Part shown: piece by piece, positions 31,871-40,259 of the stretch
Position numbering within the stretch: the first letter of the stretch is position 1
How the letters are laid out: each line of letters starts with the position of its first letter
NCBI RefSeq assembly: GCF_023243045.1
Contig: NZ_JALKFX010000048.1
Span: 1 to 51,023, forward strand
Length of the DNA stretch: 51,023 bases
Direction of reading: 5' to 3'
Source: Frankia sp. AgB32
GTDB lineage: Bacteria > Actinomycetota > Actinomycetes > Frankiales > Frankiaceae
The notes under the pieces: model-generated
What the model saw: only the letters and a program-made list of their open reading frames with translations
Databases searched by the model: none
What the model was told of the DNA's origin: nothing
Program-made: the position numbers and the translations under genes

Positions 31871-32220
31871 GCACCGGCGAGCGCGTGGGCGGCCCGGTCC
31901 GCGTCGGAGTCGAACACCAGCACGTGCCGGCGGCGCCGCGGCCGGGACACGATGTTGCCGGCGGCGTCGATGTGCAGCGGCACCATCGCCAGCGCCCAGG
32001 TGGACCGGATGCCCTGGGCGCGCAGCGCCGCCTGGGCGAGGCTCACCTCTGCCGCCGTGTCGACGACGGCGACCGCGACGAGCAGCCCGAAGTCGAGGTC
32101 GAACACGACCCCGCTGGGCAGTGCCCGCCCGGGCAGGCTCGCCCAGCGGGCGGCGACGATCAGCCCGACCACGGCCATCAGCGCGATGACCGGTTCGATG
32201 ACGTATTCCGCCGTGACCAC
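31867..32220 (-). CDS. Small membrane-associated protein of unknown function
   Basis: 117 residues from GTG 32220 (GGGAGG twelve bases upstream). A hydrophobic segment ([17 protein letters not shown], residues 9-26) is followed by a mixed alpha/beta stretch ([20 protein letters not shown]) and a basic motif [14 protein letters not shown] near the end. No family recognised. It converges on murA, and the two stop codons share the bases CTAG. A longer start at 32370 is possible but the extra 50 residues look noncoding. Confidence 0.6.
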   Translation of the reverse strand: MVTAEYVIEPVIALMAVVGLIVAARWASLPGRALPSGVVFDLDFGLLVAVAVVDTAAEVSLAQAALRAQGIRSTWALAMVPLHIDAAGNIVSRPRRRRHVLVFDSDADRAAHALAGA

Positions 32221-32514
32221 GGCTGAAAGACACCTCCCGCCTCGCGACCCCCCGCGTTTGTCATCCATGTTCATCGTCGCAGAAATCGGCGGCCCGGCCA
32301 CCGCGTTCTCGCCACGACTGCGCCACGGAATTCGGCTGACGAAACATCCGGACGTCGCGGCTGCGATCATTCAGGTACCCGGCCCCGACACCTGCGGCCG
32401 ACGGACAACAGTTCGGACGAGGCAGACGGTGCCTCACGACCACTCGCGTGATCGACGCGGGCTGGGCGAAAGTACCGGCGCCCGTCGCGGGCGGCCCGGG
32501 GACGGGAGATCACC
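32221..32514. other. Divergent intergenic region
   Basis: 294 bases between two divergent genes, expected to hold both promoters. The right end has the ribosome site GGGAGA before ATG 32515. No convincing -35/-10 pair, repeat or RNA fold was recognised. Confidence 0.4.
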
Positions 32515-32880
32515 ATGAACGACGACGGTGGCACGCATGTCCGCTGTCTGCCGGCGACCGGGCGGGGCGGCGCGGGCGCGGCGGTCCGGCTGGTCGGTCA
32601 GGTGGACGTGCGCACGGTGGGCACCCTGCGGTCCCTGCTGCACGCCGCGATCGACGGCGGGACCGGCCCGCTGCGGGTCGATGTCGCCGGGCTGGAACTC
32701 GGCGACCACGCGGCGCTCGCGGTGCTGTTCGGTGGCACGCGCCGGGCGCGCGCGGCGGGCCGGACGATGGTGTTCGTCGACGAGCCGAGGGCGCTGGGCC
32801 GGATGTGCGCCGCCGATCGGCGTGGCCGCCTGCGCAGCGGCAGGGAGGGCCCGGATCTGGCCGCGGTGGGACAGGTGTGA
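32515..32880 (+). CDS. STAS-domain protein without the phosphorylatable Ser
   Basis: 121 residues with one STAS domain (AAVRLVGQVDVRTVGTLRS ... LRVDVAGLELGDHAALAVLF ... RTMVFVDEP), the fold of anti-sigma-factor antagonists. In SpoIIAA-type proteins the loop reads D-S-S-G and the second Ser is phosphorylated by the anti-sigma kinase; here it reads D-H-A-A, so that switch is absent. It could bind a partner constitutively. Basic, unstructured C-terminus (RRGRLRSGREG). No anti-sigma kinase is adjacent. Confidence 0.75.
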   Translation: MNDDGGTHVRCLPATGRGGAGAAVRLVGQVDVRTVGTLRSLLHAAIDGGTGPLRVDVAGLELGDHAALAVLFGGTRRARAAGRTMVFVDEPRALGRMCAADRRGRLRSGREGPDLAAVGQV

Positions 32881-33042
32881 GGGCGGCATCGCGCTGGGTG
32901 GGTGGGCGCCGGACATTCGAGCGCAACGCACTGAAACGAGCGCGTTGCGTCACCCGTGGCGCGCCCGCGCGCCACCCGGCCGTGCGATGCGGCATGCTTG
33001 CGGGTACGTGCTGATCGGGTACTGCATTTCGGGTGACGGCCC

Positions 33043-33132
33043 GGCTGGCGGCATGGTGGCTGGCGGCATGGTGGCTGGCGGCATGGTGGCTGGCGGCATG
33101 GTGGCTGGCGGCATGGTGGCTGGCGGCATGGT
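33043..33132 (+). repeat. Six-copy 15-bp tandem repeat
   Basis: Six perfect copies of GGCTGGCGGCATGGT, followed by a decayed partial copy. Fifteen bases is five codons and the unit has no stop in any of the six frames. Each unit contains an ATG. On the plus strand one frame gives repeated LAAWW and another MVAGG. It lies directly upstream of the membrane-protein gene at 33159 and is a likely copy-number-variable site. Confidence 0.95.
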
Positions 33133-33158
33133 GCCTGGCGAACGGAGGCGTGCAGGAC

Positions 33159-33791
33159 GTGGAGGTGCCCGCGCGGGTGGATATCGCCGGTGAACGCAGT
33201 GCGCGTCCCGTGGGCCTGCTCGGGACGCGCGAGCTGCCGTTGATCGCCGTGGTCGCGGCGTTCCTCGTCGCGGTCCTGCTCGGTGTGGGCATCGGGTACG
33301 CCACCGCGGACCGGGGCACCGGGTTGGGCGGAACTGCCGCGGCGGACGTGCCGGTACCCGAGCTGTCGCCCGCGCAGCGGCCGGCACCCTGGACGGCGAA
33401 CCGCGTGCCCGGCGCGGCGAACCAGATGCTGGTGACCGCCGAGCCGGACCCGGCGGCGCTGCGCCTGGCCCTGCAGTGGGCGGTCGCCGACCAGCTCAAG
33501 GCGGCCAACAGCGCCAGCAAGGTCACCGCCCAGAACGTCACGGTCGTGAAGAACATGCTGTACTTCGGGGCCGTCGAGGGCGTGGACGCCGCTCACGACG
33601 TGTACTGGGCGATAGGCCGCATCGAGGTCGGGGGCACTGCCACCCCGACGGCGGACACGTATGTGTGGCGCCGGGTGGGCGCCGCTCCGTGGACGATCGT
33701 GAGCCACGGCCCGGGAGCCTGCGGTAACAACAACGTCCCGGCCGGGATGCTCGCGGTCTTCGGGGGCCCGCCGCAACCCTGCGGCGCGTGA
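33159..33791 (+). CDS. Membrane-anchored secreted protein of unknown function
   Basis: About 210 residues. A cytoplasmic N-terminus (VEVPARVDIAGERSARPVG) is followed by one membrane helix (LPLIAVVAAFLVAVLLGVGI) and an extracellular domain with two Cys near the C-terminus (GPGACGNN and PQPCGA) that may pair. The segment DQLKAANSASKVTAQNVTVV recalls small secreted actinomycete proteins, but no family is recognised. Start uncertain: GTG 33159 has GGAGG ten bases upstream; GTG 33150 and 33165 are alternatives, and the frame is open through the 15-bp repeat back to 33033, which would add a Trp/Ala-rich leader. Confidence 0.7.
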   Translation: MEVPARVDIAGERSARPVGLLGTRELPLIAVVAAFLVAVLLGVGIGYATADRGTGLGGTAAADVPVPELSPAQRPAPWTANRVPGAANQMLVTAEPDPAALRLALQWAVADQLKAANSASKVTAQNVTVVKNMLYFGAVEGVDAAHDVYWAIGRIEVGGTATPTADTYVWRRVGAAPWTIVSHGPGACGNNNVPAGMLAVFGGPPQPCGA

Positions 33792-33865
33792 TCCCCGGTC
33801 GCCGGGCGCGCCCGGCGGGGCGGAGCTAGTCTCACTGCGATCTGGCATCCAGGGAGGCGGTGGCG

Positions 33866-35890
33866 ATGACCGAGGTGTCCAGCGGCGCGGCGCAGCGGGA
33901 TCGGGACCGGCCGTGGATCTTCCGGACCTACGCGGGCCATTCCAGCGCGGCGCAGAGCAACGCGCTGTACCGGCGCAACCTCGCGAAGGGCCAGACGGGC
34001 CTGTCGGTGGCGTTCGACCTGCCGACCCAGACCGGCTACGACCCCGACCACCCGCTGGCCCGCGGCGAGGTCGGCCGGGTCGGCGTGCCGATCGCGCATG
34101 TCGGGGACATGCGCCAGCTGTTCGACGGCATTCCGCTGGACCGGATGAACACGTCGATGACAATCAATGCGACGGCGATGTGGCTGCTCGCGCTCTACCA
34201 GGTCGTCGCGCAGGAGCAGGGGGCCGATCCGGCGGCGCTGGCCGGCACGACGCAGAACGACATCATCAAGGAGTACCTCTCCCGCGGGACGTACGTCTTC
34301 CCGCCCGGGCCGTCGTTGCGGCTGGTCACCGACCTGATCGCCTACACGGTGGCGGAACTGCCCCGCTGGAACCCGATCAACATCTGCAGCTACCACCTGC
34401 AGGAGGCCGGGGCGACGCCGGTGCAGGAGCTCGCCTTCTCGATCTGCTCGGCGATCGCCGTGCTCGACGCCGTCGCCGCCGCCCCGGCGCCGGCCGGGGG
34501 GAACGCGCCCGCGCGGAGCATGGCGGACATCTGTGCCCGCATCTCCTTCTTCGTCAACGCGGGGGAGCGTTTCGTCGAGGAGATGTGCAAGATGCGGGCG
34601 TTCGTGCGGCTGTGGGACGACCTGCTGGTCAGCCGGTACGGGGTGGACGACCCGGCGGCGCGGCGCTTCCGCTACGGCGTGCAGGTCAACTCGCTCGGCC
34701 TGACCGAGGCCCAGCCCGAGAACAACATCATCCGGATCGTGCTGGAGACCCTCGGCGTCACGCTGTCGAAGAACGCGCGGTGCCGGGCGCTGCAGCTACC
34801 GGCCTGGAACGAGGCGCTGGGCCTGCCCCGGCCCTGGGACCAGCAGTGGTCGCTGCGGATCCAGCAGATCCTCGCCTACGAGACCGACCTGCTGGAGCAC
34901 GAGGACCTGTTCGCCGGTTCCGTCGTCGTCGAGAAGCGGGTCGACGAGCTGGTCGGCCAGGCCCGGGAGGAGATCGACCGGGTGCAGGCGATGGGCGGCG
35001 CGGTGGCCGCGGTCGAAAGCGGCTACCTCAAGTCGGCGCTGGTGTCCGCGCAGGCCGAGCGCCGGGCCCGGATCGAGGGCGGTCAGGACGTCGTCGTCGG
35101 CGTGAACCGGTTCGTCGAGACGGAGCCGAACCCACTGCTCGCCGAGCTCGACGCGGCTGTCCAGCCGGTCGACGCGGCGGCCGGGCAGGCCGCGGTCGAC
35201 GCGCTCGCGGGCTGGCGGGCGCGGCGCGACCCGGCGGCCGTCCGCGAGGCGCTCGCGCGGCTGCGGGCCACCGCCGCGACGACGGCGAACCTGGTACCCC
35301 CGACGCTGGCCTGTGTGCGGGCCGGGGTGACCACGGGGGAGTGGGCGGACACCCTGCGGGAGGTCTTCGGTGAGTTCCGGGCACCGACCGGGGTGAGCGG
35401 CGCGGCGGGCGCCACGGCCGGCACCGGGTCCGGCGAGCTGCGGGACCTCGTCGCGCGCACCCGGGCGGAACTGGGCCGGCCGGTGAAGCTGCTGATCGGC
35501 AAGCCCGGCCTCGACGGGCATTCCAACGGCGCGGAGCAGATCGCCGTGCGTGCCCGGGACGCCGGATTCGAGGTCGTCTACCAGGGCATCCGGCTGACCC
35601 CGGCGCAGATCGTGGCGGCTGCGGTGGAGGAGGACGTCCATCTGGTCGGGCTGTCGATTCTCTCCGGCGCGCATCTCGACCTGGTGCCCGACGTGCTCGA
35701 CGGGTTGCGGGCCGCCGGCGCCCAGGAGATACCCGTGGTCGTCGGCGGGATCATCCCGCCGGCCGACGCGCGGCGGCTCGAAGAGCTCGGCGTCGCCGGC
35801 ATCTTCACTCCTCGCGACTACGCGCTGGACGCCATAATCCGTGACATTCTACGCGTCGTACGGTCGAGGCATGGTCTTGACCACGGCTGA
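33866..35890 (+). CDS. ecm: Ethylmalonyl-CoA mutase (MeaA-type, B12-dependent)
   Basis: 674-residue single-chain mutase. The N-terminal TIM-barrel part has IFRTYAGHSSAAQSNALYRR, FDLPTQTGYDPDHPLARGE, TTQNDIIKEYLSRGTYVFPP and VNSLGLTEAQPENN, which follow the MeaA/Ecm branch rather than methylmalonyl-CoA mutase large subunits. The C-terminal cobalamin domain has the base-off motif Asp550-Gly-His552 in GKPGLDGHSNGAEQ, LSILSGAH and VVVGGIIPP. It rearranges (2R)-ethylmalonyl-CoA to methylsuccinyl-CoA in the ethylmalonyl-CoA pathway. ATG 33866 has GGGAGG eight bases upstream. TAGTCT at 33827 may be its -10. The ccr, thiolase and meaB genes in this window support the assignment. Confidence 0.9.
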   Translation: MTEVSSGAAQRDRDRPWIFRTYAGHSSAAQSNALYRRNLAKGQTGLSVAFDLPTQTGYDPDHPLARGEVGRVGVPIAHVGDMRQLFDGIPLDRMNTSMTINATAMWLLALYQVVAQEQGADPAALAGTTQNDIIKEYLSRGTYVFPPGPSLRLVTDLIAYTVAELPRWNPINICSYHLQEAGATPVQELAFSICSAIAVLDAVAAAPAPAGGNAPARSMADICARISFFVNAGERFVEEMCKMRAFVRLWDDLLVSRYGVDDPAARRFRYGVQVNSLGLTEAQPENNIIRIVLETLGVTLSKNARCRALQLPAWNEALGLPRPWDQQWSLRIQQILAYETDLLEHEDLFAGSVVVEKRVDELVGQAREEIDRVQAMGGAVAAVESGYLKSALVSAQAERRARIEGGQDVVVGVNRFVETEPNPLLAELDAAVQPVDAAAGQAAVDALAGWRARRDPAAVREALARLRATAATTANLVPPTLACVRAGVTTGEWADTLREVFGEFRAPTGVSGAAGATAGTGSGELRDLVARTRAELGRPVKLLIGKPGLDGHSNGAEQIAVRARDAGFEVVYQGIRLTPAQIVAAAVEEDVHLVGLSILSGAHLDLVPDVLDGLRAAGAQEIPVVVGGIIPPADARRLEELGVAGIFTPRDYALDAIIRDILRVVRSRHGLDHG

Positions 35891-36395
35891 CCCGGTTCCC
35901 GCACCGACCCTGGACGACGCGATCGCCTTCGCTACCCGGATCCACGCCGGGCAGGTCGACAAGGCTGGTGACGAGTACATCGGCCATCCGCTGCGGGTCA
36001 TGGCGACCGTCGCCCGCACCGCCGGGCCGGCCGGCGTCGACCCGCTGGCCGCCCGGTTCGCCGCGATCCTGCACGACGTCGTCGAGGACAGCGACACCAC
36101 CATCGCCGACCTGACCGCGGCCGGCTACCCCGCACGGGTCGTGGCCGCGGTGGACGCGCTGTCCCACCGGCCCGACGAGTCGACGCGGGACTACCTGGCC
36201 AGGGTCGCGGCGGATCCGCTGGCCGTGGTCGTGAAGCTGGCCGACATGCAGGACAACTCCAATCCGAGCCGCCTGGGCCGCCTCGACGCCGAGCAGTCCG
36301 CGCGGCTCGCCGCCCGCTACGTCGACCGGCGCGCGCTGCTGGACGACCTCGTCCTTGACCGGGAGATCCAAGGCCGGAAGATCCAGGGTCGGTAG
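35871..36395 (+). CDS. HD-domain protein, SpoT/MESH1-like
   Basis: 174 residues starting at ATG 35871 inside the end of the mutase gene. The HD-hydrolase pattern is visible: DDAIAFATRIHAGQVDKAGD, YIGHPLRVM, ARFAAILHDVVEDSD and VVVKLADMQDNSNPSR. This is the fold of the (p)ppGpp hydrolase domain of SpoT and the small MESH1-type hydrolases; activity on ppGpp is an inference. The last residues (EIQGRKIQGR) come from a 15-bp tandem repeat and the stop codon itself lies in the repeat. Confidence 0.82.
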   Translation: MVLTTADPVPAPTLDDAIAFATRIHAGQVDKAGDEYIGHPLRVMATVARTAGPAGVDPLAARFAAILHDVVEDSDTTIADLTAAGYPARVVAAVDALSHRPDESTRDYLARVAADPLAVVVKLADMQDNSNPSRLGRLDAEQSARLAARYVDRRALLDDLVLDREIQGRKIQGR

Positions 36396-36423
36396 ATCCA
36401 GGGTCGGGAGATCCAGGCCCGGC
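36364..36423 (+). repeat. Four-copy 15-bp tandem repeat at a gene end
   Basis: Four units of AGATCCAGGGTCGGN with a few differences (36364, 36379, 36394, 36409). A G-to-T difference in unit two makes TAG at 36393-36395 and ends the HD-protein gene inside the repeat. Confidence 0.93.
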
Positions 36424-36605
36424 CGGCGGCACCCGGCGGTGCCGAGGCGCAGTGATCGCCGGGAGCCACCGCCCGGCGGGGAGACGGAGTGCCAGCGCCT
36501 GACCCGCGACCGGAACGAGTTGTTGCATGGAGATCCGGGCCGGTCCGGGAGATGGACCACCCGGTGGGCCCGCCGCCTGGTCGGAGGGGGACGGACCGCC
36601 CGCGA

Positions 36606-36611
36606 TACCGT
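36606..36611 (+). promoter_or_regulatory. Candidate -10 element, leaderless nucS
   Basis: TACCGT ends six bases before the nucS ATG at 36618, with no ribosome site between. No -35 match is clear. Confidence 0.35.
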
Positions 36612-36617
36612 GACCGC

Positions 36618-37280
36618 ATGCGGCTCGTCATTGCTCGGTGCAGTGTGGACTATGTGGGGCGGCTCACCGCCCATCTGCCGAGCGCGGTGCGACTGCTGCT
36701 CGTCAAGGCGGACGGATCGGTGTCGATCCACGCCGACGGCCGGGCGTACAAGCCGCTGAACTGGATGAGTCCGCCGTGCGTCATCGCCGAGGAAGAGGGC
36801 GTCTGGCGGGTGACGAACAAGGCCGCGGAGCAGCTCGTCATCACCGTCGAGGAGATCCTGCACGACTCGTCGCACGAGCTCGGGGTCGACCCGGGGCTGC
36901 GCAAGGACGGCGTCGAGGCCCATCTCCAGGTCCTGCTCGCGGATCGGCCGGACGCGATCGCGCCGGGCCTGAGCCTGGTGCGCCGCGAGTACGAGACCGG
37001 CATCGGACCGGTGGACCTGCTCTGCCGGGACAGTGACGGCGCCACGGTCGCCGTCGAGATCAAGCGGAAGGGCGAGATCGACGGGGTCGAGCAGCTGACC
37101 CGCTACCTCGCCCGCCTGGAGGACGACCCGGCCCTGCCGCATCCGGTGCGGGGAATCCTCGCCGCCCAGTCCATCACCCCGCAGGCGCGGCTGCTGGCCG
37201 CTGACCGCGGCCTGGGCTGTGCCACCGTCGACTACGACGAACTACGCGGCCTGGAACCGTCCATTCCGACCCTGTTCTGA
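36618..37280 (+). CDS. nucS: Mismatch-specific endonuclease NucS (EndoMS)
   Basis: 220-residue homodimeric nuclease that cuts both strands at mismatches and replaces MutS/MutL repair in most actinobacteria. The N-terminal DNA-binding domain begins [16 protein letters not shown]; the PD-(D/E)XK catalytic residues are Asp133 (GPVDLLCRD), Glu147 and Lys149 (VEIKRKGEI), with the conserved EQLTRYL after them. The C-terminus LEPSIPTLF fits the sliding-clamp-binding tail, QL-type in related proteins. ATG 36618 gives the normal N-terminus; longer reading upstream is not conserved. Confidence 0.95.
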   Translation: MRLVIARCSVDYVGRLTAHLPSAVRLLLVKADGSVSIHADGRAYKPLNWMSPPCVIAEEEGVWRVTNKAAEQLVITVEEILHDSSHELGVDPGLRKDGVEAHLQVLLADRPDAIAPGLSLVRREYETGIGPVDLLCRDSDGATVAVEIKRKGEIDGVEQLTRYLARLEDDPALPHPVRGILAAQSITPQARLLAADRGLGCATVDYDELRGLEPSIPTLF

Positions 37281-37577
37281 GGGTTTCGGCGGTTTTCCGG
37301 GGGGCGTGGGGAAGGCGTCGGGCGGCGCGCTTCCGACAGGCCGTCAGGTCTTTCCGGCGCGTTTTCCTGATACCTGGTGCACTAATTCCGGCGCCCAGGC
37401 CAGCCGGATCTGGTGGTGAATAGCCGGGTCGAACCAGGTGATTGCGGGCCGGATACCACCGCGGCCGATCTCGGGCCGGCTCGTGGAAACACTGCGAGAA
37501 TCGGCGCGTCCGCGGTTCGCCTCCGACCGCCCCGCGTGCGCGACCACGCGGCCGGCGATGACGTGCAGGAGCGTGGC
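37281..37577. other. Intergenic region before the dehydrogenase gene
   Basis: 297 bases with locally lower GC near 37360-37440 (TTTTCCTGATACCTGG, CACTAATTCC). No gene, tRNA or clear terminator was recognised. It ends with GGAG seven bases before ATG 37578. Confidence 0.35.
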
Positions 37578-39503
37578 ATGGCCGAGTCCGCCCAGCAGCA
37601 CGGGTCCGCCCAGCAGCACGGGTCTTCGCAGCAGCACGGGTCCTCTCCGCAGCACGAGTCCCCCCACCAGCACGAGTCTCGCCAGCAACGTGCGCACGGT
37701 GGTGCCGGCGGCCGGCGGATCGCCGTGGTCGGCCTCGGCACGATGGGCGCCGGGATCGTCGAAGCCCTCGCCCGCCATGACCTCGCCGTGGTCGGAGTGG
37801 AACGGGACTTCGAATCCCTGCGCCGGGCCCGCGCGCGCCTGGCGCACTCCCTGGACCGGGCGCAGGGCCACGGCCAGCTCGATCCACCGGCCCGCGAGGA
37901 CCTGCTCGCCCGCCTCGACCTGGGCACCGACCTGGCCGCCGTCGCCGACTGCGACCTGGTGATCGAGGCGATCGACGAGCGGATGGACGCCAAGGCGGCC
38001 CTGCTCGCACGGCTGGACACCCTCTGCCCGCCGGCGACCGTGCTGGTGACGAACACCAGCTCGCTGTCGGTGACCGAGCTCGCGGCGGGGACCGGCCGGC
38101 CCGCCCGGGTACTGGGCATGCACTGGTTCAATCCGGCGCCGGTGATGCGCCTGGTCGAGGTCGTGCGCACGGTGGTGACCGATCCCGACGCCCTCGCGGC
38201 CGTGGTGTCGCTGGCCGAGGCGGCCGGCAAGACCGCCGTCGTCGCGGCGGACCGGGCTGGGTTCATCGTGAACGCGCTGCTGTTCGGCTACCTCAACAAC
38301 GCCGTGCGGATGGTCGAGTCCCGCTTCGCCACCCAGGAGGACGTCGACGCGGCGATGCGGCTGGGCTGCGGGCATCCGATGGGTCCGCTGGCCCTGCTCG
38401 ACCTGATCGGCCTGGACGCGGCGCAGGCGATCCTGGCGTCGATGTACGAGCAGACCGGCGACCGTCGGCACGCCCCGGCACCGCTGCTCGGCCAGCTCGT
38501 CGCCGCCGGCCTGCTGGGACGCAAGGCGGGCCGCGGCTTCTACACCTACGCGGCGCCGGATTCCGGCGAGGTGGTCGCCACCGGGGCAAGGGTCGCCACC
38601 GGGGCCGCGGCGGCGGCCGGGGGAGCGGGCAGCGGCGAGGCGGGGCCGCCGGTGCGGACGGTGGGCGTGGTCGGCAGCGGCACGATGGCGCTGGGGATCG
38701 CGGAGGTCCTCGCCCGATCGGGCCACGAGGTCGTCGTGCGGGCCCGGCGCCCGGACGCCGCCGACGGGGTGCGGGCGCGGGTGCAGGCGTCGCTGGACGC
38801 GGCGGTCGCGAAGGGCCGGCTCTCGGAGCGGGATCGCGACGGCGCGGTGAGCCGGCTGCGGGCCACCACCGACCTCGGCGATCTCGGCACCTGCGATCTC
38901 GTCCTCGAGGCCGTCGTCGAGGATCTGGCGGTCAAGCGTGAGCTGTTCACCGACCTCGACAAGGTGGCCCGGGCGGGCGCGATCCTCGCGACCACCACGT
39001 CGTCGCTACCCGTCATCGACTGCGCCATGGCGACCAGCCGGCCCGCGGACGTCGTCGGCATGCACTGGTTCAACCCCGCGCCGGCGATGCGCCTCGTCGA
39101 GATCGTGCCGACCGTGCTGACCGGAGCGCCTGCGATCGCGGCGGTGCTCGGACTGGCCCGCGCGGCCGGGCGGCATCCGGTGCGCTGCGCCGACCGGGCC
39201 GGGTTCATCGTCAACGCGCTGCTGTTCCCGTACCTCAACGACGCCGTGCGGATGGTGGAGGCGAACTACGCGACCATCGACGACATCGACACGGCGATGA
39301 CCGTCGGCTGCGGTCATCCACTGGGCCCGTTCGCCCTCGCCGACGTGGTCGGCCTCGACGTGACGCTGGCGATCACCCGTTCCCTGTACGAGCAGTTCCG
39401 TGAGCCCGCCTACGTTCCCGCCCCGCTGCTGGAGCACCTCGTCCGGGCCGGCTTCCTCGGTCGTAAGGCCGGACGGGGTTTCCGCGAGCATCCTCGGCGC
39501 TGA
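37578..39503 (+). CDS. Double-domain 3-hydroxyacyl-CoA dehydrogenase
   Basis: 641 residues: a His/Gln-rich N-terminal repeat (residues 6-41), then two complete 3-hydroxyacyl-CoA dehydrogenase units, about 48-335 and 358-641. Each has a Rossmann motif (VVGLGTMGAGI; VVGSGTMALGI), the substrate loop (NTSSLSVTEL; TTSSLPVIDC), the catalytic His (GMHWFNPAP in both), a C-terminal domain (GFIVNALLF) and GLLGRKAGRGF or GFLGRKAGRGF. The first ends strand two with Glu (GVERD), expected for NAD; the second has Arg (VRARR), suggesting NADP, and its glycine loop has Ala for the third Gly. Expected role: acetoacetyl-CoA/3-hydroxybutyryl-CoA interconversion with the thiolase and ccr. ATG 37578 has GGAG seven bases upstream. 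Confidence 0.92.
   Translation: MAESAQQHGSAQQHGSSQQHGSSPQHESPHQHESRQQRAHGGAGGRRIAVVGLGTMGAGIVEALARHDLAVVGVERDFESLRRARARLAHSLDRAQGHGQLDPPAREDLLARLDLGTDLAAVADCDLVIEAIDERMDAKAALLARLDTLCPPATVLVTNTSSLSVTELAAGTGRPARVLGMHWFNPAPVMRLVEVVRTVVTDPDALAAVVSLAEAAGKTAVVAADRAGFIVNALLFGYLNNAVRMVESRFATQEDVDAAMRLGCGHPMGPLALLDLIGLDAAQAILASMYEQTGDRRHAPAPLLGQLVAAGLLGRKAGRGFYTYAAPDSGEVVATGARVATGAAAAAGGAGSGEAGPPVRTVGVVGSGTMALGIAEVLARSGHEVVVRARRPDAADGVRARVQASLDAAVAKGRLSERDRDGAVSRLRATTDLGDLGTCDLVLEAVVEDLAVKRELFTDLDKVARAGAILATTTSSLPVIDCAMATSRPADVVGMHWFNPAPAMRLVEIVPTVLTGAPAIAAVLGLARAAGRHPVRCADRAGFIVNALLFPYLNDAVRMVEANYATIDDIDTAMTVGCGHPLGPFALADVVGLDVTLAITRSLYEQFREPAYVPAPLLEHLVRAGFLGRKAGRGFREHPRR
37593..37682 (+). repeat. 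Five-copy 18-bp repeat coding for a His/Gln-rich tract
   Basis: Five in-frame units of CAGCAGCACGGGTCCTCT type (37593, 37611, 37629, 37647, 37665), the last two diverged. They encode QQHGSA, QQHGSS, QQHGSS, PQHESP and HQHESR at the N-terminus of the double dehydrogenase. Confidence 0.93.
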
Positions 39504-39674
39504 CCGTCGCGCCAGATCATCAGTGGTCGCGCCGTCCCGGTCCGATCGGCTGGCCTACTACAATGTCAGCGGTTGGCGGGAAGAGTCGGCGCACGGCGCA
39601 CGGCGCACGGCGCGGGTGCCGGCGTCCGGCGGGAAGGTCCGACTGGTGGCGGATGCGGGAGGCGACTCGGCGGC

Positions 39675-40259
39675 ATGGTGACGCTCGACAAGGACACTGC
39701 GCGAGCGCTGGGCCGGGAGATCGCGATGTTCGTTCCCGATCTTGTGCTCATGCTGCGTCGGGTGGTGGCCGATCCGCGGGTGCCCCATTCGGCGAAGGTG
39801 GAGGCCGCCGCGGCGCTGGCCTACCTGGCCTCGCCGAAGAACCGGTTGACGAACATGATCCCGGTCGTCGGCCAGCTGGACGATGTCGCCATCGTGGCCT
39901 TCGCGTTCCGTCGCCTCGTCGTCGGTGCCGGCGAGCCGATCCTGCGTGAGCACTGGCGGGGCAGTGACCGCGGGTTTCAGGTGTTGATCGGCGCTTCGTC
40001 GGCGCTCGCCAGCCCGGCGGGAGCGGTGCGCAAGGCGAAGCTTGCCCGGTCCCTCGTCACGGCCGGCCTGGACCGGTTCCGGGGCGTGACGTCCACGCCC
40101 GCCGGGCCGGCGGGCGACCCCGACCGGATCGTCGACGGCGAGGTGCTGGGCCGGGCCGACGTGGCCAGCGCGAGCGACGCGGGCACGGCCGACGGGCGGG
40201 AGCGGGGGGCGCGGCGGGGGCGCTCCGGCCGGCCGGGTGGATTCTCGCGCGGGAAGTGA
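39675..40259 (+). CDS. DUF1232-family protein
   Basis: 194 residues. The middle (VVADPRVPHSAKVEAAAALAYL, then PVVGQLDDVAIVAFAFRRLV) is the DUF1232/YkvA pattern, a short helical membrane-associated domain of unknown function. N-terminal part is amphipathic (REIAMFVPDLVLMLRR). The last 60 residues are low complexity and basic. ATG 39675; the open frame upstream holds a GCACGGC repeat (39593-39615) and is not conserved. Its stop overlaps the next start (GTGA). Confidence 0.75.
   Translation: MVTLDKDTARALGREIAMFVPDLVLMLRRVVADPRVPHSAKVEAAAALAYLASPKNRLTNMIPVVGQLDDVAIVAFAFRRLVVGAGEPILREHWRGSDRGFQVLIGASSALASPAGAVRKAKLARSLVTAGLDRFRGVTSTPAGPAGDPDRIVDGEVLGRADVASASDAGTADGRERGARRGRSGRPGGFSRGK

Noticed and set aside
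33033-33158. A Trp/Ala-rich N-terminus (LAAWW repeats) as a signal peptide
   Set aside because: It is the translation of a 15-bp repeat with no charge-hydrophobic-cleavage pattern; a better start lies after GGAGG at 33159, and the protein has its own membrane helix later.
37344-37577. Minus-strand peptide ITWFDPAIHHQIRLAW that looks protein-like
   Set aside because: No start, ribosome site or family; the frame continues as antisense of the dehydrogenase gene.
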